NCBI GenBank assembly: GCA_019054805.1
Contig: JAHQIY010000026.1
Span: 558,001-622,000, forward strand
Direction: 5' to 3'
DNA from: Brachionus manjavacas
Taxonomy: Eukaryota; Rotifera; Eurotatoria; Ploima; Brachionidae
Length of the DNA stretch: 64,000 bases
The position numbers and the translations under genes are program-made. Of the stretch, positions 33,376 to 46,255 are shown one piece after another. The notes beneath the pieces are model-generated. The model had not been told where the DNA came from and ran no database searches. It was given only the letters and a program-made list of their open reading frames with translations. Every line of letters starts with the position of its first letter. Position 1 is the stretch's first letter.

Positions 33376-35699
33376 GATTTTCACTTCTTTTAGTACACTT
33401 ATAACCATAGCCATCCACTGAATACTTGCTCATCCCTAATACGAACTAATTTTTGCATCCCATTGATTGTACCTCTTCTAAAGATCTTGCACAATTCCTC
33501 GACATTGAGAATCTTGGACTATTTTTATCGATAGTACAGTATTCAAACGAACCGTCTATACTTTTAGCAAAAGTAAGTGGTAAAAGGATTGTGAAAAGAG
33601 CAAGTATCATAACTAAATTCTGAGATACTTTTAACTTGCAATTAACTCTATTTATCGGTATCGTATCCATTTTTGACTTTTCTTTCAGATAATCGTCCAG
33701 ACAATCCATAGATACAAAGTCCGATTCTTTTATCCCATGAATTTTCCTCATCTGGAAAACCCTTCCATTTTACAAAATAATCTTTCATTCCGCGTCAAGT
33801 TCTATCTTTTAATATTTTTTCAATGTCATAGAATTCATTATTATCAATTACCGCATCTGAGACAATCTTAAGTTTATTTAGTGGATAACTTTGTTTCATT
33901 TCGACACCTTTACTATTAGCTAAGATGTAATTACCTTTTCTTGTTCTTCTAACATACATGTTTTTTATTTACCAATTGCTGCTTTCACTTCACTGCTACC
34001 AGTTGTGAGGCTGGAGGATAGTTTAATTGGATCGTTGTTTGATATTTTCTTTATTATATTTATCAATAAAAATGTGGAGACTATTTATAATAATTCTCCT
34101 TAATTAATATTTAAGAAACTCAGCATCAAAAGTTAAGTAAAAGAATATTAAAATTCATAAATAATATAAAATAATAAAAAACAGATAACATATTATTTAA
34201 CTTAAATAATTAAAAACATTAAAGATTGTTCCATGAAAACATGTTTAAATAATTAAAATATTTTAGAATGTTCTATGACTGCGTGTCATATCACAGGGGC
34301 AACAAAGCCAGAGGCCTTTTCAGAACAAAAGGCCTGATAACGTCATGTCCGACCGCTTTATGTGGATTGAGGCTACTTAGGTTAAAAATCTTCTCGTCGG
34401 TGAGCCGATTAAGCAGCCGATCACCCTCTAGTTTACTTTTAGTGCGGGAACTAAAAATTGGAAGAGAATTTGGATGTTTTTGTACAAAAACTGATTCAAA
34501 CTGGTGGTTTAGGACATTTGATATGTCATATTTGTCTGTAATGGTTTCACCAAGTTTGGTTTTTAGAGCTCTAAGCTCTGGCTTAATATTTTGTTTATGT
34601 TTGACATATGAAAATATAATCTTTGGGGAGATTTTTGCTCGCTCAACTATTTTTTTTTCGTATTCGTGGAGAGATCTTTTAACCTTGCTTCTTTACAATA
34701 AGCTCCATTCGATAAAGTTTAATTCTTCTTTCATTCTATTAAAACTAGGGTGTTTGCGAATTTTATTGAGTTGAATATCTAACTAGTACAGTCACTGGAC
34801 AAGTTTGGTGGTCGATAAAAACATCCAACTAGTAGTTTTAAGTGGCCAAGTTTGATCGAGCACCAGACCTGTTCGATATTAGGACAATTAAATTCAGTTT
34901 CTGCTACTTGTTTACTTTTAATGCTCGATTTAACGTAGATTGCAACACCACCACCGTGCTCTTTATTGTTTTGGGTAGAATTAAGTACCTCGTTTCCTAC
35001 TCTATCTCGTAAATATATCATAACCTGGAATGTTCGTTACAGAGCTTTATTGAAACCATGTCTTAGAATTGACCATAAGATCCAGATTATATTCATTGGC
35101 TAACACGGTCAATGCGCATAGTTTTTCAGAATATAATGACGTTGCATTAGTTAAAGAATAAATCAATAATAAATATTGAGTTTAAAATTTTCCAAATCTG
35201 ATTGTGGTGTTTCGGGAACTTTGGGGTGTTTTGGGGTAGGAATCTTTTAGAGACTAACTTTTCCCTTTCGGGCGTTGTTAGCGACTGGTTGGCTGACAAA
35301 TGGGTAGACTTCTCTGTTCCCGATGTTTGTTTTTGTCGTGACATTAATACAGCGTAATCTCCCGCTTCTAATGACGAAACGAAAGGGCTGATCAAGAAAT
35401 TTATGTCGATTTAAATCCTCATTTGCTTCTTTACGCTGTTTGTTCAGCTCAAAAATTCCTGCTGCTCTGCCGGTGTACGATTCGGTCTGATGAAGACCTT
35501 TTCGTACGCCGCAGAATCAGCTAGATATTTCGCAGCAGTTAAAATTTCGTTTCTCGTTTCGGTACTCTCAAATTCAACAACCATTGGGTCACTATTTTTC
35601 TTATTTGATGCGTTATTTCGAGGTTTAATTCTATACGTGCTCTTTATTTTGGAGCTTCTATTTAAAGAATGAATCAGGTTGTTAACCAACGTCTCGTCG
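33376..35699 (-). repeat. Array unit 5 (deletion form, last; continues into LINE 5' end)
   Basis: 2324 bp. LTR 34004-34295. The LINE RT-start (34296-34774) has an extra deletion of about 114 bases between CTATTAAA and AAACTAGGG, with AAA at both edges. Endonuclease 34779-35021. ORF1 35147-35699. Has TAAAAGAAT in common with unit 4 and GTTCCCGATG in common with unit 2, plus a private change (GGGTAGACTTC). Confidence 0.85.
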
Positions 35700-36135
35700 T
35701 CCTTTTCCCTCTCTTCGCTCCTGGTCTTGGTCGAATTGGGCAGACCAACTACAACGATATTCTTAGCCTTTTTTGGCCAAAGCCTTATTGTCCTTGGGAG
35801 CTTTGACTATTGCGCTGTTCAATTTCGTATTGGTTTTTGAGATTTGTGTTACCATTTGTGAAATAAACTCCTCACTAGGCTGACTTGAGACAGCAGAGGT
35901 GGAAGGGATCGAGTCATTCGACAAGAGTCTTCCTTCCAGATCTTATATTCTCTTGGTTAAATTTAAAATGATATCGTCTTTCAATTTGTTCTAGGTCATC
36001 AGATCAGAAACTTGCTTCTTAACACCAAACAGCCACTCGTCCAAAAGCTTTGTGGTCACTTGGATATCTGGGCGGTCTGGATCACACGATTTTACGTTGG
36101 TCATATTGTGTACGCGCTTGTTGTTAGTTATTTTG
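34775..36135 (-). mobile_element. LINE 5' end: ORF1 and start of ORF2 endonuclease
   Basis: This is the only place where ORF1 continues past the unit junction. ATG at 36104 starts MTNVKSCDPDRPD. The frame runs through LFGVKKQVSDLMT, breaks by stops near 36000 and 35945, and resumes toward DETLVNNLIHSLNRSSKIK. Then come the conserved RNEILTAAKYLADS, VFIRPNRTPAEQQEF and (in unit 4) FRFVIRSGRLRCIN, a pattern typical of CR1/Jockey-like LINE ORF1 proteins. ORF2 starts near 35134 with TNATSLYSEK, as in LINE endonucleases (NARSLxNK), and IPGYDIF, GGGVAIYVKSS and LLVGCFYRPPN follow. The endonuclease C-terminus and RT core are missing. Confidence 0.75.
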
Positions 36136-36257
36136 TGTTAATTTATATTTATTAATAAATTATATTTATTATTCAAAAATGATTATCAAAATAATTAATT
36201 TATTCAAAAAAAGTTATTCTTTTAAATTATATAATTTACCAAAATAAAAAATATTTT

Positions 36258-37884
36258 TTAAACCTTCCGTAAATTTGTAGGTATTAATTTAATTAGTTTT
36301 TTAAGTTTTAAAACGTCATTTAAATCACCTTCAATATCAATTTTGCCAGATAAATAGGCTGTAAATGGTTTTAATTTCTCATTGAGTAAATCATTCAATG
36401 ATTCCTCAGATAGCTTTATTACACAATCAGTCTTTGAAAATAAACATGCTCCAAATGAGACTCGATTTTTGACATTATTTTTGATATCTAAATGAAATAT
36501 TTCGCTTTTATCTTCGTTTTTTGGATCATTGGAATTTCTAATTATGTGAAATTCATAAACAGCATTTATTTCTTTTACTAAATTTTCCGATATTAATGGT
36601 TCAATGATTTTTAATAATTTCAAAGGTTCATATTGTGAATAGTAATCTGTTTGTGAAGAAGCCTCTTTTTCTGACATTGATTTAGACTCTTGATTTTGTT
36701 CTATTTGTGGATTTACTACTTGCATCATACCTTGAACTAAAGATATAAAATCTGAACCTTGTGTAAAAGAATCTGATGTTCCAGTTTTTGTATCACTTGT
36801 TGAATTTGATGTTGAGCTAAATAGACTCTTAAAAACCATTGATAATGTTTTCAGAGCAGGATCTTCACCATCAGAATTTTCATTCTTGAAAATGCCATTT
36901 ATTAAACTTAAATTAAATATTTTTAAATTCCATTAATTATTAAATTTCTTATTTTAATACATTTCTATATCAATTATTTCAATTCCCCATTTTTTAACAA
37001 TATCATTCAAAGCATTCTAAAATTTAAAAATTAAATATTGATGATTAACTTTAGGGAAAAAAACTAGTTACTTTAAATTCTATTGTAAAATTTACTTTGT
37101 CACTTTCAATTTTATTAATATCTTTTTTTGAAGCAATGCTTATCAAAATCCCTCTACTAATTGATCGCAATAATGTGTTCGAATCTTGAAGAGAATTTGT
37201 CATCTTGATTATATCATCTATTTTATATCGGATCACTGTTGATAAGTCAATTATCGAAGTTTCAAAAGTAATTACCTTTTTTTTAAGAAAATTTTTATTT
37301 ACAAAAAGTTAATTTACTATTGATTAGTACTTGTAAATTTGGAATACATAATTCTTTTTGAACTATATTGTGACGTTTGTAGCTATCAATAAAAGGAAAT
37401 AATACATAATATCCTGGTTGATATGCTGGATGAATCAATCGACCAAGTCTATAAACCACCATATTTTCATTTTGTTTTACCTTCTAATGAAGAATTGATT
37501 AATATAGAATGATCAAAATGATCAAAAAAATTCATACCCTTAGACAGAAAAAAAGTGAAAACGGAAGGAAAATTAAAAATATTAAATAACACATTCCAAG
37601 AATTAAAAAATTAATAAATTTTTCTGGTCTCTTTGTACTTTCATTTGCTTAAATAAATTAGATTATTAATCAAAAAAAATAAACAAGCTTTAAAATTTAC
37701 TTTGCTCCAAATTTAAACTTTTATATTTTAAATATGAATTTGGTTTATTATAACTGTAAATTGATTTATAATCATAAATTGAACTAAAATCAAAAGTTTT
37801 ATTATTAGTTTTGCTTGGATCTATGGCATCAATTAAGATTTCGTTTTCATTTCTATTCACTTTTTGATACTTTGTCTTTTGCAT
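36258..37884 (-). CDS. STOML1: Stomatin-like protein 1 homologue (SPFH + SCP2 domains)
   Basis: Six exons on the minus strand: 37884-37701, 37647-37538, 37480-37331, 37275-37072, 37016-36961, 36906-36258. They join in phase to 450 codons plus stop. Residues about 65-95 give a hydrophobic segment (FINFLILGMCYLIFLIFLPF) typical of stomatin membrane hairpins. The SPFH region follows (NMVVYRLGRLIHPAYQPGYY; STVIRYKIDDIIKM; LRSISRGILISIA). The last exon holds a serine/threonine-rich linker and a C-terminal SCP2 sterol-carrier-like domain (VSFGACLFSKTDCVIKLSE; AYLSGKIDIEGDLNDVLKLK). SPFH plus SCP2 is the defining architecture of STOML1 and UNC-24, a membrane protein linked to late endosomes and lipid handling. 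The start codon lies inside the 3' end of the TMEM42-like frame. A possible polyA signal is at 36199-36204. Confidence 0.85.
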
Positions 37885-38290
37885 TTTTTGTTAATTTGTC
37901 TTGTTGGCCGAGTAAAGAGATACCAAGTAGCAATATTGAGAGACCAGATAACCACCGTAAAAAATCAAAACTTTCGTTTAACAAAAAATAGCCAAATATT
38001 GCTGAAAATATAAAATTGCAAAATTTGTTCAAAGAAGTCGAATATAATGAAGTTGAACTTGTTTCTAAACTTTTTGAAAAAAATAACCACATAAAACCAT
38101 TTGATACAAAGCTCAATATCAAGAATCCAATTTGAAATACAAATTTTAAATTACTTAAATTGTATGGTATAAAATTGTCTATATTAAACGCAAATTTAAT
38201 CAAAAGTGACACTAAACAAGCAAGAAATCCCGATAAAAACGAATATGCTACAACATTTAGTTTTATTTTTTTAGTCACTAAATAAACCAA
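37853..38290 (-). CDS. TMEM42: TMEM42-like multispanning membrane protein
   Basis: One open exon of about 145 codons with four hydrophobic segments: VVAYSFLSGFLACLVSLLIKF, FVFQIGFLILSFVSNGFMWLFF, KFCNFIFSAIFGYFLL and LSGLSILLLGISLLGQQ (first shown in part). The SNGFMWLFF...SL.ETSSTSL...NFIFSAIFG series matches the TMEM42 family, a small EamA/DMT-like membrane protein of unknown function. No ATG fits the start: the frame opens with TTGGTTTATTTAGTG after a TTTAAG acceptor-like site, so a short first exon is probably upstream. The stop lies 32 bases inside the first exon of the STOML1-like gene, in another frame. Confidence 0.75.
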   Translation of the reverse strand: MVYLVTKKIKLNVVAYSFLSGFLACLVSLLIKFAFNIDNFIPYNLSNLKFVFQIGFLILSFVSNGFMWLFFSKSLETSSTSLYSTSLNKFCNFIFSAIFGYFLLNESFDFLRWLSGLSILLLGISLLGQQDKLTKNAKDKVSKSE

Positions 38291-38611
38291 TACTTAAATA
38301 TTATTAATTATAAAATTTACAAGATTAATTAAATCTTGAAATAAATGTAAATAAAATTGTCAGTTAAGAAAAAAATTTATTAAATATCTAAATAAAAAGT
38401 TTATTTTGGCCATTTAGAGTTGAATTTTTTGTAATTTTTATTTACAACTAAATTTGAAATGGAATTTTTGACTCAAATGATAATTAATTTAAAAAAAGCT
38501 AGAAATATAAAAATTTTTAGAATGATTTGAATTTAGTTATTAGAACATTGACAAATTTTGATTTGTCGTGTTGATTTTTAAAATTGATTATCTTTAAAAA
38601 TGTAACTTCAA
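38291..38611. other. Intergenic spacer with possible POC1 polyA signal
   Basis: AT-rich. A minus-strand AATAAA lies at 38400-38405, about 210 bases beyond the POC1 stop. The first exon of the TMEM42-like gene may also lie here, but no convincing ATG exon was found. Confidence 0.35.
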
Positions 38612-41239
38612 TTAATTTCTAAACCCTGATGCTATGGTAGCGCTCATTTTGCTTATTTTATTAGATGAATTATTCTTGACAAGTCCATTAGGAGCTGAAT
38701 TATTACCGCTACTTTCAACTATATCTTGCAGCTTGTTCTCAGTAAAATTTAGTCTTTGCTCCAACACACCCACAGTCTTAAATTAAATATTAAAACAAAT
38801 TTTGTTTAATTCGAAATTGAGGAAATATTTACTTGAGTCAAGATATCTAATTGTTGGACTATGTGCTCTAAAGTATTTGATATACCATTTAATTGAATAT
38901 TTGATCTAGTGGATTCTGTATCATGAGTAAGTTTCTTTAATATAGATCCATTACTAGAAGAATAACCAGCACTTTTCTCACTCGAATTACTTATGTTGCT
39001 TCCATTTGAAATTACAGAAGGATTTGTATTTGCTAAGTTTTTAGAAGGTTTTAGTCGATTTTGAATGAAAAAGTGCTTTGGAGCAGCTGTGGCAGAAACC
39101 AATGCAGCTGTGGTTGGATCTAAATCGACAGAGTCACTTTCGTTCAAATTTGACTCATTTAAAGGTATTGTTAAAGGAGATTGATCTCTCTGTGAAGATG
39201 AAGAGGATGACGAGACAGATGCCGAACTATTATTTGTGCGCGCATGAATAATATTATTGTTGCCATTTGACGCATTATTTCCCAAAGAATTTCTATGGTA
39301 ACTATTGGATGCAATAATTTGGTTGGAAGCGTGAGTTGAATTTGACACTCTTTGACTTCGAGTATCTATCAAATCTTGATAAGGCACTTGATCAAAATTT
39401 GTTTTCCATACCATTACTTGCTCATCTGATCCAGCTGAAGCAAAATAATCACCTCCTTTAGAGAATGCAACAGCAAGAGCTGATCCCTTTTTTTTAAGTT
39501 TCATAATTCATAGAAAAATTAAACTTTTAATTTTTATTACCTGATGTCCGTGTAAAGTATAGAAGATTTTTCCTTCCAAAAGATCAAAAACTTTGAGCGT
39601 TGAATCGTTAGATGCTGTGAGTAGGTAATTTCCGCACGGATGAAAAGAGATAGAATTTATTGCTTGCGTGTGACTTGTGTAATGTTGAATTAGTTTATTG
39701 GTACGAACGTCCCATATTTTAACAGTAGAATCAGTTGATCCTGCTGCAATAAAGGTGCTGCTTGGATGAAATGCAACACTATTGACAAATCCAGTATGCT
39801 CACTGAAAGTGTGAATGCATTCTTTTGAGTTTCTATCCCATAGTTTAATTGTTTTGTCATCAGACGAACTAACAATTAAACGTGCGTCATCAGAAAACCT
39901 TTAATAATAATAATAATTTAAAAACTGAATTCATAAATTTACATTATCAAAAGAAAAACATAAATGAATAATTCATTTTTTTGTTGGAAAAAATTATTGC
40001 TTGCATTAAAAATTTCTCAATTATTCTCTGCAATTTTATGGAAGAATCATGATTTTTTTAATTTTCCAATAAAACAGATAACAAGTTATTTCTAAGCAAA
40101 TTTAGAAATTATAAGCCAAATTACTTTTTAATTTTTTTTTCATTTTCATTGATAGAAACTTATTCTGTGTTTAGAATTCTTATCGTAATGGATAATGTAA
40201 AAATTTTACATTTAACATTCAATGCATCACCTGATTCTGGCCTCTGCAAAAAATTGTATAAAAAAATCACTGTAAAGAATATTGAAATTACTTAGTAAAT
40301 TATTTACACTGGCTGAATTCGGGTAATAGTTTGAATGTATCACCAGATTCAATTTACTGAATCAATTTTGCTAGTCAAAAACTTATTTCAATTAACAAAA
40401 GTTGGTATTGTTTTTTTTTTTTGATGTCTTAATAAATTTATTTCAAATTAACTGGATTCAATTTTGAATTTGTACAAAGTTGTTTTTAAACTAAAATCTT
40501 ATAAAGTTTGACTTACTTGGCACATCGGACCCAATTTGAATGTTGGTTTAATGAAAATTGGAATTTTTGACGATTTAGAGACCACAACTTTATTTAAATT
40601 CATTTAAAATTAAATCTTTTATTTTAATAATTATACTAAGATTACTTTAATAGTTTTATCATCGGAAGAAGTCAAAATGTACTGGCTATCTGAAGAAAAA
40701 TCTACGGACCTAACTGAAGCTGTGTGAGCAGTAAAAACTGTAGATTCACCTTTCCTTTTATAATTAAAAATGAGCTTTATTTAATATTTTTAGTTATAAA
40801 TAATCTAAATTCGTACGCTCCGGGAATCCATAGTCGCACAGTTTTATCTCTCGAACCTGATGCTACCAATTGACCAGATGGAGCAAAGCAAACAGTTAAA
40901 ATACCATCCTTTAAAAGTATTATAAGAAATCCTAAATGTTTTATTGCCTATAATTACCTTATGTCCAACATATCGATAAGCTCTAGTTTGAGGTTTGAAA
41001 TTCCAAACCATTAAACAGGAATCAAGAGATCCAGATGCTAAATTGGTAGCCGGAATTTAATTCATTTGTTCAAACTTTTAGAAAAAGAATACCTAATTGT
41101 TTTGTGTTTGGACTAAAATCAAGAGAAGTTACTGCATCCTTGTGACCTTTAAAATGTCTATCTAATGATGGGTCTTCCTTCAAAAAAAATCATTCAAAAA
41201 ATTTTATTTTAATAAATTTTAGCTAGCACAAGTTACCAT
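38612..41239 (-). CDS. POC1: POC1 centriolar WD40 protein
   Basis: Nine exons on the minus strand: 41239-41237 (ATG alone), 41177-41093, 41037-40958, 40908-40817, 40754-40646, 40587-40517, 39898-39541, 39486-38833, 38776-38612. They join in phase to 538 codons. Seven WD40 repeats follow [15 protein letters not shown], with signatures such as [45 protein letters not shown] and [12 protein letters not shown] serine/asparagine-rich spacer (about 300-470) leads to the C-terminal POC1 coiled coil ([13 protein letters not shown], then [18 protein letters not shown]). POC1 stabilises the centriole/basal-body barrel. The gene looks intact. The alternative, a generic WD40 protein, is unlikely given the C-terminal motif. 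Start choice: first ATG, 4 bases after TATACAG. Confidence 0.92.
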
Positions 41240-43828
41240 TTTGCTGTATAATTTTTCTTTTTAATTATTACAATAAGTTGAACCTAAAATCGATAAAGTC
41301 CTTATTTTTATTAAATTAATTAATTTTTTATAAATTCGAATGAAATGAATTCTTTCCAAAAAAATTATTTTCATCGATTTTATGTTAGTTGAATTATTGG
41401 AGTACATACATTCAAGTAATATTGATAGAGCAGATTTTTTTTTCTTATTTGAAATTTTCTTTTATTTCTTGATAATTTACATGGTGATTTCGATAAATGT
41501 CAATGTCGCTACAGTGAAATTACTCGTTAATAGGTCGTCAAATCAACAATGTATTTATTTAAGTTTATTTTAACAGGTTAAAATTTTAATGCCCAATAAC
41601 CTATTTTTTTCAAAAATTATTAAAAAAAAACAAAAATTAATATCCCAGAAAAAATTTTTAATTTAAATTTTAAGTTTTAAATTTTTTTAAATTATTAATA
41701 TTTATTATTATTTTTTATGTAGAATTTTCCTGAATTGGTCAATTTCATGAATTTTTCACTAAAGCATTTTAAAATTTTTTTCATTTTAATCTTCATAATT
41801 CATTGAATTATAAGTTTTCGAAAAAATTTATTTCGATTTAAGCTTATTTTTCTGTTCCTTACCAAACTAAATTCACTTCAGAATATTAAAAATTACGGAA
41901 AAATAATATGAAATAGAAAACAAGAAAGTAAATAAATAATCACAAAAATTTATGAATACAAAAAAAAGACAAATGTAATGTAAATATATTCATCGAACTA
42001 CGTACTTAAAAAAGTGATCAATTTATGCATTAATTACATTAGATCAATTTATGAGTTGGTTGAATTTTAGAGCAATAAAACAGCTGTGGCAATAGTAAAG
42101 TTTAATTAATTCTTAAATTTGTATTTTGTAACTATTTTTTTAAGGTTATACCAGTTATAATAGAAAACAAGATTTGGTCAAATATATAGTAACAGGTTAT
42201 TTGCATTTGTGATAAAGATCAAATTTTATATCTTAAAATAATATCTTCAGTTATTTAAATTTACATTCTTAAATTAATTTATTAAAATTTGTTTTACTAA
42301 TTAATGATGAAGGGACATAAAAAAAATTTATTAAAAAAATTATCTCAACTGATATCGGCTGACACCTAATCATTTGAAATGAAATCATATTATTTGATAT
42401 CAGATAATATCAGATGATGTGATGTGACAAGCTAATTTCCGGAACTGTATATTTAAACAAAGCAAAACATAATTTTTTTTTTTTAAATCCTATGAAACAA
42501 TAAAATTATTTACCAGTATAATATTTTTCACTTGATTTTAATTCAAAAAATTCACTTTTTATTTTATTATTTTATTTTAAATTATAATAAAATAATTTAA
42601 GAGTAAAACAAAACTGCTATCAAAATTGATTTTTATTAAATATCTATTTAGAATTTATTCGATATAAATCCAAACTTTACTATATATTTTTTTAAACTAC
42701 AACTATATTTATAGATTTAAAATTTTATTTTCCCTAAAAATATTTATTAATGAAATCTAATTAACATAGAAAACTTGAATTAATTACAAAATGAAATACT
42801 AATTTATTAAATATGATATGATATTGTAAATTTGCTAAATAAAAAAGAAATTTAAATTTCAAATTAAATATTTTTATTTAAGAAAATACGTAAATTTTCT
42901 CTTATTTAATACTTTTTTTTTTAACTTTTTTTTTCTCCGCCCTTAAGGCGTTCATTGAAATTTATAATAAATAGAATAATATCAATTTTGTATTCTTCAA
43001 AAAAAAAATTAAATAAAAAGATACAAAAGAAATGAGCTCATTTATGTAAATTGTTTTAAAAACATAATTTTTCAAAAATTTTAAAAACTTTAGTGTCTTT
43101 TGAGTGAGTAAATTATAAAATTTAAATCTCAATGGACTCTTTAATTTATCTAATGATTAAGATATGTGTAAATTTCAAAAAAAACTCTTTAAAAAAACCA
43201 TGTTCAAAACAAATCAGCAAAAAGGCAAAATTTGTTTTAAAAAAAATTACGTAAATATGGTCTTAAAAAAGAATCAATAGATTTTCTTAGATCAATGTTA
43301 ATTCGTGTAAATGAGAATCAATTAAAGAAAACAGGGAATATTTTTTTTGATCTATATAAAAATTTTTTCATTAAAATTTTTTTTTGATTAACATAAAAAT
43401 ATTTATGATAACAAGAAAACATATTATTGAAATATTAATAATTTCAATCACTTAATGAAAACCTTTTTTGTCACAATTTTATCTATTAGAAGTGAATTTT
43501 GAAGCCTTTAAAAAATTAAAACTAAAACGAATAAAAAAATTATCAAAATGTTAACTAAACTTAAAATTTTTATTATTTTTGCAATTAAATTTTAAATAAT
43601 GTCAATAAAAACTTAACATGAGTAATTAGATTTGCAATTGAAAAAGAAACACAATTTAAATTGCACAATCTTGCATTTAAATTATTACCAAAATTAATTT
43701 ACTTAAATTAGAAATTTTGTCTTAAGCTATTTTATGATAAAAAGTTATTCAAGAGATCCTTTTCTTCTTGTAGAATATCTTAAATAAATAAAAAAAAAGT
43801 AGCTCAATAGTAAATTTTATATTAAAAA
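41240..43828. other. Long gene-free AT-rich spacer between divergent POC1 and SRPK
   Basis: POC1 (minus) and SRPK (plus) diverge from this 2.6 kb interval, so it should hold both promoters. No motif is clear enough to call. Apart from the MITE piece at 42341-42451 only AT-rich sequence and short spurious frames are seen. Confidence 0.4.
42341..42451. mobile_element. Tc1-type MITE, 3' part
   Basis: Contains TGATATCAGATAATATCAGA then TGATGTGATGTGACAAGC and ends TAATTTCCGGAACTG before TA. This is the same terminus and internal vocabulary as the MITE at 6203-6454. The opposite end is not recognisable. Confidence 0.6.
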
Positions 43829-43879
43829 TTGAATATTTTAGAACTCTTAATTCATAATTTTTCAGTGTCCACTGCATAC

Positions 43880-46255
<2,376 letters not shown>

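Larger units (their letters stand above)
20964..35699 (-). repeat. Tandem array of five chimeric LTR-retroelement/LINE units
   Basis: The same segment order recurs five times with over 99 percent identity by eye: chromodomain/env piece, LTR, LINE RT-start, LINE endonuclease, LINE ORF1. The unit junction (ACGTCTCGTCG then ATTTTCACTTC) occurs at 26058/26059, 28495/28496, 30933/30934 and 33375/33376. The array begins at about 20964, where env-like sequence continues on the other side, and ends at 35699, where LINE ORF1 continues. Unit 1 is 5095 bp; units 2-5 are 2437, 2438, 2442 and 2324 bp because 21544-21723 and 21741-24218 are missing. Confidence 0.9.

Noticed and set aside
20964..35699. CRISPR-like or bacterial repeat array
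   Set aside because: Units are 2.4 kb retroelement chimeras with no short direct repeats and spacers, and the genome is an intron-bearing eukaryote.
41382..41573. 63-codon plus-strand ORF in the POC1-SRPK spacer
   Set aside because: Hydrophobic low-complexity text expected by chance in AT-rich DNA, with no neighbours, homology or splice context.
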